Assembly (NCBI GenBank): GCA_965250265.1
Contig: CBDFNO010000014.1
Coordinates: forward strand, 124,001 to 188,000
DNA: 64,000 nt
Direction of reading: 5' to 3'
From: PRS1 sp965250265
GTDB lineage: Bacteria > Bacteroidota > Bacteroidia > Flavobacteriales > Flavobacteriaceae
In this document: positions 18,583 through 27,876 of the stretch, one piece after another
Position numbering within the stretch: the first letter of the stretch is position 1
How the letters are laid out: the number at the start of each line of letters is the position of its first letter
Notes under the pieces: model-generated
The model's database searches: none
What the model saw: the letters and a program-made list of their open reading frames with translations, nothing else
Told to the model about the DNA's origin: nothing
Position numbers and translations under genes: made by a program

Positions 18583-19142
18583 TGATTATTATAAATTTCA
18601 AATATTTCTCTAACATCCAGTTTACCAAATTCCTTATTTTTTATACGTTGTGCTAATGACTGACAATCTTTTAAGTATTTTGAAGCTCTATTTTTAAATT
18701 TATTTACAACAGCACCATCATAATTTAAATCAAAATATTTATCCTCACTATCTCTCTTTGCGTAATATAGTAATATTGTTCCTCCGAAACTGTGTTTTTC
18801 TTTACCACCTTCTACATAATCATTGCCATACATATAGCTTTCAGTAACATATAGGTTGGCTTTGCCACTACTTATTTTAGTCAATAATGTTGTTCCTAGT
18901 GTTGGAACTTTGTCATAAAAGTATTCAACTGGTTTTCCATCATCAAAAATAATTGCTTTCTCTACATCTTTATCAGTATATCTTTTTGCTTTTTCAGTGC
19001 CAACAGCTATAAACTTTACAACAGACTTATTAATTTGTGTGACTTTACCTTTTTTTGACGTACCATCTGTAAAAAAAAGAGTGTCTTGAGAAAAACTAAA
19101 ATTAAAGGTTAAAACTAGCAATAGTAATGTAATAATTTTCAT
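18573..19142 (-). CDS. Secreted hypothetical protein, 189 residues
   Basis: A small exported protein with a clear signal peptide (MKIITLLLLVLTFNFSFSQ). The mature N-terminus TLFFTDGTSKKGKV and the following short beta strands (VVKFIAVGTEKAKRYTDKDVEKAI) resemble a pattern I associate with small beta-barrel modules of Bacteroidota secreted proteins. The remainder has no recognisable motif. It overlaps ligA by 10 bases and is probably cotranscribed with it, without an obvious functional link. Confidence 0.75.
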   Translation of the reverse strand: MKIITLLLLVLTFNFSFSQDTLFFTDGTSKKGKVTQINKSVVKFIAVGTEKAKRYTDKDVEKAIIFDDGKPVEYFYDKVPTLGTTLLTKISSGKANLYVTESYMYGNDYVEGGKEKHSFGGTILLYYAKRDSEDKYFDLNYDGAVVNKFKNRASKYLKDCQSLAQRIKNKEFGKLDVREIFEIYNNQCE

Positions 19143-19197
19143 AAATTTTATGCATTTTTATATTATAGCAATATAACAAAGTAAAAAAAATAATACC

Positions 19198-19788
19198 TTA
19201 AATTCTTTCTTTATTTAACCATTTAGGAGTTGGTAATGATTTATAGTTATTCATTTTCTCCAAAAGTCCATTGATTGTATTATCGACAATAAGTAACTCC
19301 AAGTTTTCAAATTTTAAAAAGCCTTTGGCTGTCATAGTTTCCACCATATTAATCAAATCATTAAAAAATCCATTGCTATTTAACAAGCCTATGGGTTTTT
19401 GGTGCAGACCTAATTGCGCCCAGGTTATAATTTCAAAAAGCTCCTCTAAAGTCCCAAAACCACCAGGAAGTGCTATAAATCCATCTGATAATTCATGCAT
19501 TTTCAGTTTACGCTGATGCATGTTTTTAGTAGAAATGAGCTCGTAAAGTCCTAAATGCACCACCTCTTTCAGCTTTAAAAACTCTGGAATAACTCCAATA
19601 ACTTTTCCATGTTGTTTTAATGCTGCTTCAGCAATTTTTCCCATCACACCAATCTTTGCTGCTCCATAAACTAAAGTAATATTCTCCTTTGCCAAGGTCG
19701 CTCCCAATTTTGTAGCTTCTGAGAGAATAATAGTATCGTTACCTTCACTACTACCGCAAAAAACTGCTATAGCTCTTAATTTGCTCAT
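19198..19788 (-). CDS. LOG family protein (TIGR00730, nucleotide 5'-monophosphate phosphoribohydrolase type)
   Basis: A Rossmann-fold protein of 196 residues with the diagnostic PGGFGTLEE motif (PGGxGTxxE) near residue 110, preceded by MHQRKLKMHELSDGFIALP. LOG proteins cleave cytokinin riboside 5'-monophosphates or related nucleotides to base and ribose 5-phosphate; the older label lysine decarboxylase is wrong for this family. The physiological substrate in this bacterium is unknown. Its start overlaps the prmC stop by 4 bases (ATGA type), so it is coupled to prmC. Confidence 0.88.
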   Translation of the reverse strand: MSKLRAIAVFCGSSEGNDTIILSEATKLGATLAKENITLVYGAAKIGVMGKIAEAALKQHGKVIGVIPEFLKLKEVVHLGLYELISTKNMHQRKLKMHELSDGFIALPGGFGTLEELFEIITWAQLGLHQKPIGLLNSNGFFNDLINMVETMTAKGFLKFENLELLIVDNTINGLLEKMNNYKSLPTPKWLNKERI

Positions 19789-20651
19789 AATTTTACACCT
19801 TTTATCATTCTTTCCTTACCAAAAATATCCGATTTTAATTCTATTTCGATAAACCCTTCATCTTTTAACAGGTTAACCATCTCCTTACCAAGATACTCAT
19901 TAATTTCGAAAAATAGCTGTCCATTGGGTCTTAAAGTTTTATTTGCTAACTGTGAAATTTTCCTGTAAAATAATAAAGGATCTTCATCTTCTACAAATAA
20001 TGCTAAATGAGGTTCAAAATCCAATACATTATGCTGCATTTGCTCTTTTTCTAATGCTCTAATATATGGTGGATTTGAAACAATAAGATCAAACTTTAAA
20101 TTATTAAATTCCGAATTTAAATTAAGAATATCACCTTCAAAATATTCAACTTTTACATTATTTTGTTCTGCATTTAATTGAGCAAGATTTAAGGCTTCTT
20201 TACTTACATCAAGTGCAAATACTTTCATACTAGGTAAATTCTTAGCCAAAGAAATAGCAATACAACCGCTTCCTGTTCCAATATCTAAAATATTTTGACT
20301 TTTGGATTTTAAATTTTGCGCTTTCATATTAGAAATTACCCAATCCACTAGTTCTTCGGTTTCAGGTCGTGGAATTAATACTGAATCATTTACCTTAAAT
20401 GGCAAGCTATAAAATTCAATTTCACCAATTATATATTGAATAGGTTCATAATTTTTTAATCTATCAATTGAATTTTGAAAGCTTGCTATGTTAATTTTAG
20501 AAATTTCAATATTATGGTTCAGAGAGACATCAATCTTACGCATCTCTAAAATAGATTGTGTTAGCAAATAAAAAAAAGATGTGATTTCAGTATCTGGATA
20601 ACAATCCAAAAGTGAATTGATAAAATGTGATTTGAGTGTTTTAAGCGTCAT
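19785..20651 (-). CDS. prmC: Peptide chain release factor N5-glutamine methyltransferase
   Basis: Methylates the Gln of the GGQ motif in release factors RF1 and RF2, raising termination efficiency. The N-terminal helical domain recognising RF includes YIIGEIEFYSLPFKV, followed by VLIPRPETEELVDW. The Rossmann methyltransferase motif ILDIGTGSGCIAI is near residue 122 and the catalytic NPPY (DLIVSNPPYI) near residue 190. The 288-residue length is normal. It is coupled by 4-base overlaps to an acetyltransferase upstream and the LOG gene downstream. Confidence 0.95.
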   Translation of the reverse strand: MTLKTLKSHFINSLLDCYPDTEITSFFYLLTQSILEMRKIDVSLNHNIEISKINIASFQNSIDRLKNYEPIQYIIGEIEFYSLPFKVNDSVLIPRPETEELVDWVISNMKAQNLKSKSQNILDIGTGSGCIAISLAKNLPSMKVFALDVSKEALNLAQLNAEQNNVKVEYFEGDILNLNSEFNNLKFDLIVSNPPYIRALEKEQMQHNVLDFEPHLALFVEDEDPLLFYRKISQLANKTLRPNGQLFFEINEYLGKEMVNLLKDEGFIEIELKSDIFGKERMIKGVKL

Positions 20652-21136
20652 AACAAATCTTTAATCATCCAAACACCACAAGAGAAATGTCCAGTATTTC
20701 CAAAAGGCTTGTCTAAATGAATGAATCCATTTTTTTTATAAATATGTATAGCAGTTTTAAGCTGTGAGGCCGATTCTAAATAACACTTTTTATAACCAAA
20801 ACTTTTAGCTGCTTGCATGCATTTATCAAACATTTTTTTTCCTAAACCTTTACCTCTTATAGTTGGAGAAAAATACATTTTTTGTAATTCGCAAACATCC
20901 CTTTCAAAACCCCTTAAAGGTTTAATTCCACCTCCTCCAACTACAATTCCACTAACTTCAATTACAAAATATACTTCTTTGTCTCCTTGATAAGATTCAA
21001 ACATATTTGCTGTTTCATGGTCTTCGTAGGCAGTCCCAACCATTGGCATGTTAAATTCTGGAAAAATATCTTTAATTACCTGCTTTATTTCTGAATTGTC
21101 TTCAGGTCTAATTTCTCTAATTAAAAAAGTATTCAT
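20648..21136 (-). CDS. GNAT family N-acetyltransferase
   Basis: A 162-residue acetyltransferase. The CoA-binding pattern R/Q-x-x-G-x-G/A appears as RGKGLGKKMFDKCMQAA near residue 93, preceded by the beta4 strand ELQKMYFSP and followed by YLESASQLKTAIHIYKKNGF. It is the first gene of an operon with prmC and the LOG gene. The acceptor (small molecule or protein N-terminus) cannot be deduced. Confidence 0.85.
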   Translation of the reverse strand: MNTFLIREIRPEDNSEIKQVIKDIFPEFNMPMVGTAYEDHETANMFESYQGDKEVYFVIEVSGIVVGGGGIKPLRGFERDVCELQKMYFSPTIRGKGLGKKMFDKCMQAAKSFGYKKCYLESASQLKTAIHIYKKNGFIHLDKPFGNTGHFSCGVWMIKDLL

Positions 21137-21178
21137 TAAATTTACATCTTAATTTTCATATAAATATAAAATAATAAT

Positions 21179-21649
21179 ATGATGAGAAAAATTTGTTATC
21201 TAATCATTTTTAGTGTTCTTTATTATTCTTGCACCTTTACTGAACAACCAACTTTTATAAAAATAAAAAATGTTCGTGTAGAAAAAGCTAATCTTTCAAA
21301 AGTAATAATAAATGCAGATGCTTTATTTGAAAACTTAAATGATATTGGTGGAAATTTAGAATTAAATAAACTTGAAGTTTTTGCTAATGGAATTAAAGTA
21401 AGTAACATTAGCACAAAAAAATTCAAAGTCCCTATTAAGGATCTTTTTTCGATTCCAATAAAAATAAGTTTTTCTCCAAAGCAAGTTTTTGATGACCACA
21501 AAAAAGGATTTCCATCAAATATTTTTAAAAGTGTAAAAAACAAAAATATTACAGTGCTTTACAAAGGAGTGATTACTTATTCATTAGGTGATTTTTCTTA
21601 CGATTATGATATCGTTTATTCTCAAAAAGTATCATTGAAAAAGAATTGA
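21179..21649 (+). CDS. LEA type 2 (water stress/hypersensitive response domain) family protein
   Basis: A 156-residue exported protein with a lipoprotein-like N-terminus (YLIIFSVLYYSCTF, Cys 18). The rest is an all-beta LEA14-like domain (FIKIKNVRVEKANLSKVIINADALFENLNDIGGN), a fold found in plant desiccation proteins and bacterial envelope proteins. It is the first gene of a plus-strand run that continues with ribD; its stop codon overlaps the ribD initiation codon. The cellular role is unknown. Confidence 0.75.
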   Translation: MMRKICYLIIFSVLYYSCTFTEQPTFIKIKNVRVEKANLSKVIINADALFENLNDIGGNLELNKLEVFANGIKVSNISTKKFKVPIKDLFSIPIKISFSPKQVFDDHKKGFPSNIFKSVKNKNITVLYKGVITYSLGDFSYDYDIVYSQKVSLKKN

Positions 21650-22650
21650 TATTGCATGAAAAATACATAAAACGATGCATTGAAATCGCCAAAAATGGTT
21701 TAGGATCTACTAGACCAAATCCTATGGTTGGTTGTGTTATTGTTTATGAAAATACTATAATTGGTGAAAGTTACACAAGTGCATATGGTGGAAATCATGC
21801 TGAAATTAATGCTATTGAATCTGTAAAAGATAAATTACAATTAAGAGAATCAACTCTTTATGTAACACTAGAGCCTTGTTCTCATTTCGGAAAAACGCCT
21901 CCTTGCAGTGATTTGATTTTAGAGTATAAAATTCCAAATGTTGTAATAGGAACTATCGACACTCATGCTAAAGTAGCTGGACAAGGAATTGCAAAATTGA
22001 AAGCTGCTGGCTGTAATGTTATATTTGGTATTCTTGAAGAAGAATGTAAACAACACCACAAACGCTTTTTTACCTTTCATAATAAAAAGCGTCCATATAT
22101 CATTTTAAAATGGGCAGAAACAGCTGACGGTTTTATAGCTCCAACAACGAAAAATGAAAAAAAACCTATTTGGATTACAAATCAATATTCAAGACAACTT
22201 GTACATAAATGGAGAGCCGAAGAGCAGGCAATTTTAATTGGAACAAATACAGTTTTAGAAGACAATCCAAGTTTAACTACAAGGCATTGGAAAGGAAATA
22301 ACCCAATTAGAATTGTTATTGATAAAGAGCTAAAATTATCCAAAACACTTACTGTATTTGACGATACTGCTGAAACAATTATTATTTCTGAAAAAAACAT
22401 AAATTTCGACAACCCAATTGCAAAACAAATTTGTGATATCCTACATTCAAACAATATTAATTCTGTTATAATTGAAGGCGGGCAGCAAACGCTTCAAACA
22501 TTTATTGATGAAGATATTTGGGATGAAGCAAGAGTTTTTACAGGAAATAAAACATTTAATAAAGGTGTTGTATCTCCAAAGCTAAATGGAAGATTAATTT
22601 CAAAACAGCAAACATTAAATGATAGTTTAAATATTTATTTAAATGATTAA
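21646..22650 (+). CDS. ribD: Bifunctional diaminohydroxyphosphoribosylaminopyrimidine deaminase / reductase
   Basis: Catalyses two middle steps of riboflavin synthesis. The deaminase zinc site is visible as HAE (GGNHAEINAIES) and PCSHFGKTPPC within the first 90 residues; the reductase half begins near residue 147 (RPYIILKWAETADGFIAP) and ends with VIIEGGQQTL. No ATG start is available: initiation must be at TTG, either at 21646 (in the TTGA overlap with the preceding stop) or more likely at 21652, which gives the usual RibD N-terminus HEKYIKRCIEIA. Confidence 0.94.
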   Translation: MILHEKYIKRCIEIAKNGLGSTRPNPMVGCVIVYENTIIGESYTSAYGGNHAEINAIESVKDKLQLRESTLYVTLEPCSHFGKTPPCSDLILEYKIPNVVIGTIDTHAKVAGQGIAKLKAAGCNVIFGILEEECKQHHKRFFTFHNKKRPYIILKWAETADGFIAPTTKNEKKPIWITNQYSRQLVHKWRAEEQAILIGTNTVLEDNPSLTTRHWKGNNPIRIVIDKELKLSKTLTVFDDTAETIIISEKNINFDNPIAKQICDILHSNNINSVIIEGGQQTLQTFIDEDIWDEARVFTGNKTFNKGVVSPKLNGRLISKQQTLNDSLNIYLND

Positions 22651-23254
22651 AACTATTATTTTCGATTTTGGTGATGTCTTTATTAATTTAGATAAAGAAG
22701 GAGCGATTCAAAATGCTTTGACTCTTTTTAAAATAGATTCTTTTTCTGAAGAAATGATTGACACTAATAATCTTTATGAGCAAGGGTTAGTAACAACAAC
22801 TGATTTTATAAAATTTTACAAAAATGCGTTTCCAAATATTTCAGAAGTAGAAATTATTGAGGTCTGGAATAGTATTTTAAAAGATTTTCCTAAATACAGA
22901 TTAGAGTTTCTTAAAACGCTTGTTGAAGATAAAACACTTCCTTTAATTTTATTGAGCAATACTAACGAACTTCATATAAATTGGGTTAAAAAACATGTTC
23001 ATTTCTTCAATCAATTCAAAAATTGTTTTAATGCTTTTTATTTGTCTCACGAAATACAATTAAGGAAACCAGACCTTGAAATTTTTAAGTTTGTATTAGA
23101 CCAAAATAATTTACTTGCTGAAGAATGTTTATTTATTGATGACACAAAGGAGCATACAATGGCTGCTTCACAATTAGGTATTTGTACTTGGAACCTAAAT
23201 CCTAAAACAGAAGATGTTGTAGATTTATTCAAAATTAAAAAGGATTTATTTTGA
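22643..23254 (+). CDS. HAD-superfamily hydrolase (YihX-like phosphatase)
   Basis: A 203-residue haloacid-dehalogenase-fold hydrolase. Motif I is IIFDFGDVFINLD with the nucleophile Asp at residue 8; the second position is Gly rather than Asp (DxG), as in the YihX-like HAD-IA group. Motif II is ILLSNTNE, motif III lysine is in LRKPDLEIF, and motif IV is FIDDTKEH. It overlaps the end of ribD by 8 bases; the position suggests a possible link to dephosphorylation of the riboflavin intermediate, but that is only inference from context. Confidence 0.88.
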   Translation: MIKTIIFDFGDVFINLDKEGAIQNALTLFKIDSFSEEMIDTNNLYEQGLVTTTDFIKFYKNAFPNISEVEIIEVWNSILKDFPKYRLEFLKTLVEDKTLPLILLSNTNELHINWVKKHVHFFNQFKNCFNAFYLSHEIQLRKPDLEIFKFVLDQNNLLAEECLFIDDTKEHTMAASQLGICTWNLNPKTEDVVDLFKIKKDLF

Positions 23255-23259
23255 TTTAA

Positions 23260-23874
23260 ATGTTAGAAAAAGATACTTATAATACTATTATAAAACCATC
23301 TGAAGAAGTTTTGTATAAAGACAGGAACAGTAAATTCTTAGGCTTTGCTTTTCATGTGCAGCATGAAGAGGACGTTGCACTTCATATAAAAAACTTAAAA
23401 AAACAACATCATACAGCAAGACATTGGTGTTATGCTTATCAAATTGGAACTGAAACAATTAAATTTAGAGCTAATGATGATGGAGAACCTAACAATAGTG
23501 CTGGCAAGCCTATTTATGGTCAAATACAATCTTTTAAGGTTACAAATGTTTTAATTGTTGTTGTACGTTATTATGGAGGTGTTAAATTAGGTGTTGTTGG
23601 ATTGATAAATGCTTATAAAGCAACAGCACAAATGGCATTGGAATCCTCAAAAATAATTGAAAAAACTATTAATAAAAAATTTCTGATTTCTTTCGATTAT
23701 AAAAATATGAATAAAGTGATGCGTATTATTAAAGAAAAACAACTTAAAATTATAAATCAAAAGCTTGAATTGAATTGTGAGATAAAAATTTCGGTTAGAA
23801 AAAAATATGAACAGACTATTTTTGACCTTTTTAATCAATTATACGAAATAAAAATTAAGAGTTTAAACGATTAA
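23260..23874 (+). CDS. YigZ/IMPACT family protein
   Basis: A 204-residue member of the UPF0029/IMPACT family. The signature DDGEPNNSAGKPI near residue 76 and the following VVVRYYGGVKLGVVGL are diagnostic. A ferredoxin-like C-terminal domain (YKNMNKVMRIIKEKQ onwards) completes the usual two-domain form. In eukaryotes IMPACT regulates translation through GCN1; the bacterial function is not known. It follows the HAD gene by 5 bases and its stop overlaps that of the convergent thioesterase gene by 4 bases. Confidence 0.88.
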   Translation: MLEKDTYNTIIKPSEEVLYKDRNSKFLGFAFHVQHEEDVALHIKNLKKQHHTARHWCYAYQIGTETIKFRANDDGEPNNSAGKPIYGQIQSFKVTNVLIVVVRYYGGVKLGVVGLINAYKATAQMALESSKIIEKTINKKFLISFDYKNMNKVMRIIKEKQLKIINQKLELNCEIKISVRKKYEQTIFDLFNQLYEIKIKSLND

Positions 23875-24272
23875 TTTTGCAGTTTGTCTAAAATATATTT
23901 TGGACATCTTGTTGGTCGCATTGTTTTCATATTTATAAATGCCAAAATTACATTAGCAAAAGTAATAATTTCTCCTTCTTTATTTGAAATTTCAAAATCA
24001 AATTCTATGGTTGCAGTTGGTGTTTTTACAAGTTGAGTTTTTACACATATTACATCATCATAACGTGCTGATTTTTTGTAATTTAAAGACAGTGATATTA
24101 CTGGAAGCATTATACCTTGCTCTTCCATTTTTTTATAAGAAATACCAAAACTTCGTAACCATTCAATCCGTCCAATCTCTAGATATTGTGCGTAATTTCC
24201 ATGATATACAATTCCCATTTGGTCAGTTTCTCCATATCTTACTCTAATCTTTGTTTCGTGGAATTTCATCAA
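23871..24272 (-). CDS. Acyl-CoA thioesterase (YbgC / 4-hydroxybenzoyl-CoA thioesterase family)
   Basis: A hot-dog-fold thioesterase of 133 residues. The catalytic Asp motif is seen as RYGETDQMGIVYHGNYAQYLEIGRIEWLR, starting near residue 12, typical of the YbgC subfamily, which hydrolyses short-chain acyl-CoA or acyl-ACP. The 201-base region to the dnaA start on the opposite strand is a divergent spacer. The substrate is not known here. Confidence 0.88.
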   Translation of the reverse strand: MMKFHETKIRVRYGETDQMGIVYHGNYAQYLEIGRIEWLRSFGISYKKMEEQGIMLPVISLSLNYKKSARYDDVICVKTQLVKTPTATIEFDFEISNKEGEIITFANVILAFINMKTMRPTRCPKYILDKLQN

Positions 24273-24473
24273 TAATTTTTAAATTATAAAAAATATTTGT
24301 TGTACTTTCATGCCGAATTAAACATGCGAAAAAAAAAGTTAATAATCAATAGCTTAAGATTTTTTTTTTTAGAATTTTGTTCACATATTTGTCAAGTAGA
24401 AAATAATAAGGTAAAAACACATTTTTACTATTTTTTACTAAATCAACAAACTAACTAAAATTAAATATTTTTA

Positions 24474-25901
24474 ATGAGGGAAACTGCGCAATCGGTATGG
24501 AACAATTGTCTGGAATTTATAAATGACAATATTCAACCGCAAGCCTATAAAACATGGTTTGAACCTATTCTTGCAGTTAAACTTACTGATAATGCTTTAA
24601 GCATTCAAGTTCCAAGCAAATTTTTCTACGAATGGCTAGAAGAACATTACGTTAATATTTTAAAAGTAGCTCTTACTAAAGAGCTAGGTGAAAGTGCAAA
24701 GCTTGTTTATATTATTAAGATGGAAAATACTTATGGCAATAAGCAGCCTTTTACAGAGCGTATTCCGAGTTCTAACCGAAGTGGTGTAAAGGCTCAAAAT
24801 GTAGATATTCCTTTAAATAATAAAAGCCCAGAATTAAGAAATCCGTTTGTAATTCCTGGAATTAGAAATGTAAAAATAGAGTCTCAACTCAATCCAAATT
24901 ATAATTTCGAAAACTTTTTAGAAGGTGACTCCAATCGTTTAGCTCGAAATGCAGGCATTGCAGTTGCTAACAAGCCTGGAGGGACATCTTTTAATCCATT
25001 ACTCATTTTTGGAGGTGTTGGTTTAGGTAAAACGCATTTAGTACATGCAATTGGTGTTGACATTAAGGACAAATATCCAGAAAAAACGGTTTTATATATT
25101 TCTGCTGAAAAATTTACTCAACAATATATAGATTCTGTAAAAAAGAATAATAGAAACGATTTTATTCACTTTTATCAAATTATTGATGTTTTAATTATTG
25201 ATGATGTGCAATTCTTATCTGGTAAAACAGGAACTCAAGACGTATTCTTCCATATTTTTAATCATTTACATCAAAACGGAAAACAAGTTATTTTAACAAG
25301 TGACAAAGCACCCGTTGATATGCAAGATATTGAACAACGCTTATTATCTCGATTTAAATGGGGACTTTCTGCCGAATTGCAAACTCCGGATTTTGAAACT
25401 AGAGTATCTATACTAAAAAACAAGTTATATAGAGATGGTGTTGAAATGCCAGACGATATTATAGAATATGTTGCTAAACACATTAAGACCAATGTTCGTG
25501 AATTAGAAGGGGCAATTATATCTCTAATAGCACAATCTTCTTTTAACAAAAAAGAAATTACGGTTAATCTTGCTAAAGAAATAGTAGAGAAGTTTGTTAA
25601 AAATACCAAACGAGAAGTATCGATAGATTACATTCAGAAAGTAGTTTCAGATTATTTTCAAATGGATGTAGAAATACTTCAATCTAAAACAAGAAAGCGA
25701 CATATAGTACAGGCTAGACAATTAGCAATGTTCTTTGCCAAAAAATTTACTAAAGCTTCACTAGCCAGTATTGGTTCTCAAATTGGTAAAAGAGACCACG
25801 CTACTGTGCTTCACGCATGTAAAACAGTTGATAATTTATCTTCAACAGATAAACAATTTAGAAAGTTTGTAGAAGATCTTACAAAAAAATTGTCTGTTTA
25901 A
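24474..25901 (+). CDS. dnaA: Chromosomal replication initiator protein DnaA
   Basis: The replication initiator, 475 residues. Domain I (SVWNNCLEFINDNIQPQAYKTW) is followed by a short linker and the AAA+ domain starting at YNFENFLEGDSNRLA. Walker A is GGVGLGKTH near residue 179, Walker B is VLIIDDVQFL, and sensor regions follow. The C-terminal helix-turn-helix has the DnaA signature IGKRDHATVLHACK near residue 445. The 201-base upstream spacer contains an unbroken run of 12 T at about 24359-24370, but no DnaA box cluster, so I do not call an origin here. Confidence 0.97.
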   Translation: MRETAQSVWNNCLEFINDNIQPQAYKTWFEPILAVKLTDNALSIQVPSKFFYEWLEEHYVNILKVALTKELGESAKLVYIIKMENTYGNKQPFTERIPSSNRSGVKAQNVDIPLNNKSPELRNPFVIPGIRNVKIESQLNPNYNFENFLEGDSNRLARNAGIAVANKPGGTSFNPLLIFGGVGLGKTHLVHAIGVDIKDKYPEKTVLYISAEKFTQQYIDSVKKNNRNDFIHFYQIIDVLIIDDVQFLSGKTGTQDVFFHIFNHLHQNGKQVILTSDKAPVDMQDIEQRLLSRFKWGLSAELQTPDFETRVSILKNKLYRDGVEMPDDIIEYVAKHIKTNVRELEGAIISLIAQSSFNKKEITVNLAKEIVEKFVKNTKREVSIDYIQKVVSDYFQMDVEILQSKTRKRHIVQARQLAMFFAKKFTKASLASIGSQIGKRDHATVLHACKTVDNLSSTDKQFRKFVEDLTKKLSV

Positions 25902-25915
25902 ATTCTTACTGACAA

Positions 25916-26374
25916 ATGACTAAAATAATAATGGTCTGTCTTGGGAATATTTGCCGTTCGCCATTAGCCGAAGGGATTTTAAAATCCAAATTACCTGAAA
26001 ATGCTTTTTTTGTTGATTCTGCTGGAACTGCAAATTATCATACAGGACGGCAACCTGATTATCGCTCTATTGAAACTGCAAAAGAATATGGTATAGATAT
26101 ATCTCAACAAAGTGCAAGACAATTCTCAACATCTGATTTTGATGATTTCGATTATATCTATGCAATGGATAAGGAGAATTTTAATAATATAATGAAATTA
26201 TCACGAAATAATAATGACTCATCTAAAGTGATACTTATACTAGATGAGTTATCAAATATTGATATTATTGATGTTCCAGACCCATATTATGGTGACAAAG
26301 AAGGTTTTGAAAATGTATATAAATTATTAGACAAAGTTTGTACTTTTATAGCACATAAATTAACAACAAATTAA
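25916..26374 (+). CDS. Low molecular weight protein-tyrosine-phosphatase
   Basis: A 152-residue phosphatase with the P-loop CLGNICRSPLAEG (C-x5-R-S) at residues 8-20 and the general-acid loop DVPDPYYG near residue 121, both required for catalysis. It probably dephosphorylates tyrosine kinases of capsule synthesis or other phosphoproteins; no partner kinase is seen in the window. It follows dnaA by 14 bases and precedes the methyltransferase gene by 1 base, so the three are probably cotranscribed. Confidence 0.92.
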   Translation: MTKIIMVCLGNICRSPLAEGILKSKLPENAFFVDSAGTANYHTGRQPDYRSIETAKEYGIDISQQSARQFSTSDFDDFDYIYAMDKENFNNIMKLSRNNNDSSKVILILDELSNIDIIDVPDPYYGDKEGFENVYKLLDKVCTFIAHKLTTN

Positions 26375-26375
26375 A

Positions 26376-27092
26376 ATGACCATTTCTAAAGGGAAATTAT
26401 ATCTTATCCCAACACGTCTTGGTGACAATGCTCCTTTAGAAGTTTTGCCAATTTCTATTAAACGTATCGTTGAAACTATTGATTATTACATTGTTGAAAA
26501 CGAAAAAACCGCTCGACGATTTATAAAAAAAATAAGCTCAGGTAAGTCTCAATCTTCATTAAAAATTAATATTCTAAATAAATTTACTGAAGAAACTGAA
26601 TTACCAAACTATTTAAATGCCTGTTTAGAAGGAAAAAATGTTGGGTTACTATCTGAAGCTGGTTGTCCAGCAATTGCCGATCCAGGAGCAGAAATTGTAA
26701 AAATTGCGCACCAAAAAGATATACAAATTGTGCCTTTAGTTGGACCATCCTCTATCCTACTCGCTTTAATGAGCTCTGGTATGAATGGTCAAAATTTTGC
26801 ATTTAATGGGTATTTACCCATTGAAAAATCTGAACGAAAGTCATCTTTAAAACTACTTGAACGTCTTTCTTTTGAAAAAAAACAAACTCAAATTTTTATA
26901 GAAACACCTTATCGAAATAATAAAATGTTAGAAGATATTCTTGCATCTTTAAATGAGTATACAAGAGTTTGTGTAGCTTGCGACATTACTTTACCTACAG
27001 AATACATAAAAACTAAAACTGTTAAGGAATGGAAGCGGACAACTGTTGATCTACATAAAAGACCATCAATTTTTATTATTCAAAAAGATTAA
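26376..27092 (+). CDS. SAM-dependent methyltransferase, tetrapyrrole methylase fold (RsmI-like)
   Basis: A 238-residue protein of the COG0313 type. The N-terminus GKLYLIPTRLGDNAP corresponds to the LYLIPTPIG motif of RsmI, and LLSEAGCPAIADPGAEIVKIAH near residue 90 is the SAM-binding core. RsmI 2'-O-methylates C1402 of 16S rRNA; flavobacteria often have this shorter, diverged paralogue, so I do not assign the symbol. It lies 1 base after the phosphatase gene. Confidence 0.85.
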   Translation: MTISKGKLYLIPTRLGDNAPLEVLPISIKRIVETIDYYIVENEKTARRFIKKISSGKSQSSLKINILNKFTEETELPNYLNACLEGKNVGLLSEAGCPAIADPGAEIVKIAHQKDIQIVPLVGPSSILLALMSSGMNGQNFAFNGYLPIEKSERKSSLKLLERLSFEKKQTQIFIETPYRNNKMLEDILASLNEYTRVCVACDITLPTEYIKTKTVKEWKRTTVDLHKRPSIFIIQKD

Positions 27093-27106
27093 TTTGATTT
27101 TACTGC

Positions 27107-27766
27107 TTAAGCTTTTGCTTTTCTATTTGGAATAATAAAAGAAGTGTCATATCCAGAGAATCGTTTCATATAGCTTTTTATAGTAGTACCATAAGCATCA
27201 GCAAATCCTATAGCTCCATAACTTCTTAAGAATTTTTTTACACTTCCTGGGCCAGCCAAATGTGCAGCTGCTAATATTCCTGACTCTGTAATAAGCACAC
27301 CACCAACACTTTTACCAACAAAACGTTTAATATCTCTACGCAAGATCCATTTATTACGTTCTGTATTTGCGATAAACGCCTTTTCTTGAAGTTTTGGATC
27401 AGATAAAAACTTATTAGTATTATAAATTCCTATAAGTTTTAATGTGTTTTTTCCAAATTGATATTTACCTAAATATCCATAAGTATTAACAGTAAAATAA
27501 TTACCACGAGACTCTTTAAAAGCTAAAGCCTCTTTAAATCCAACAAAGGATTTACCTAAATTTGGAGTTAAAGAACTGGTCTCATATTCAAAATCTTTAG
27601 AAGAAGTTTCAACAGGAGCTGTTTCATTAGACACAGTATAATTAAGTTCTAACCCTTTAATAGAATACAATTCCATATCCATTGTCTTGTTAGTATTCAA
27701 GGCAAAATAAAATGCTGTGAAAACTACAACCGGAATAACTGAATAAGATATTATATTTTTATACAT
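27107..27766 (-). CDS. Lysozyme-like lytic transglycosylase domain protein
   Basis: An exported or membrane-anchored 219-residue protein. A hydrophobic N-terminus (ISYSVIPVVVFTAFYFAL) is followed by a disordered stretch and a lysozyme-fold domain beginning FKEALAFKESRGNYFTVN near residue 78. Its ESRG motif holds the likely catalytic Glu, and GYLGKYQFG is the second signature. It may cleave peptidoglycan glycan strands, like MltG encoded a little further along. It is convergent with the preceding methyltransferase gene. Confidence 0.75.
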   Translation of the reverse strand: MYKNIISYSVIPVVVFTAFYFALNTNKTMDMELYSIKGLELNYTVSNETAPVETSSKDFEYETSSLTPNLGKSFVGFKEALAFKESRGNYFTVNTYGYLGKYQFGKNTLKLIGIYNTNKFLSDPKLQEKAFIANTERNKWILRRDIKRFVGKSVGGVLITESGILAAAHLAGPGSVKKFLRSYGAIGFADAYGTTIKSYMKRFSGYDTSFIIPNRKAKA

Positions 27767-27876
27767 ATCATTGAATTTTAGAAGCCTTAAAATTCAATTA
27801 TTGGGGCTTCAAATTTCAGCGTGCAAAATTAGACTTTTTATTTAATATTTCAAAATTAATCGTTTAAGTGTTATCT

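Noticed and set aside
19198..19788. Lysine decarboxylase
   Set aside because: Older databases use this label for PGGxGTxxE proteins; the sequence is a LOG-family phosphoribohydrolase without PLP-binding features.
24273..24473. Replication origin next to dnaA
   Set aside because: The spacer is AT-rich with a T run, but I find no cluster of TTATCCACA-like boxes (best is TTGTTCACA, 7 of 9), and dnaA is not always at the origin in Bacteroidota. GC skew was not computed.
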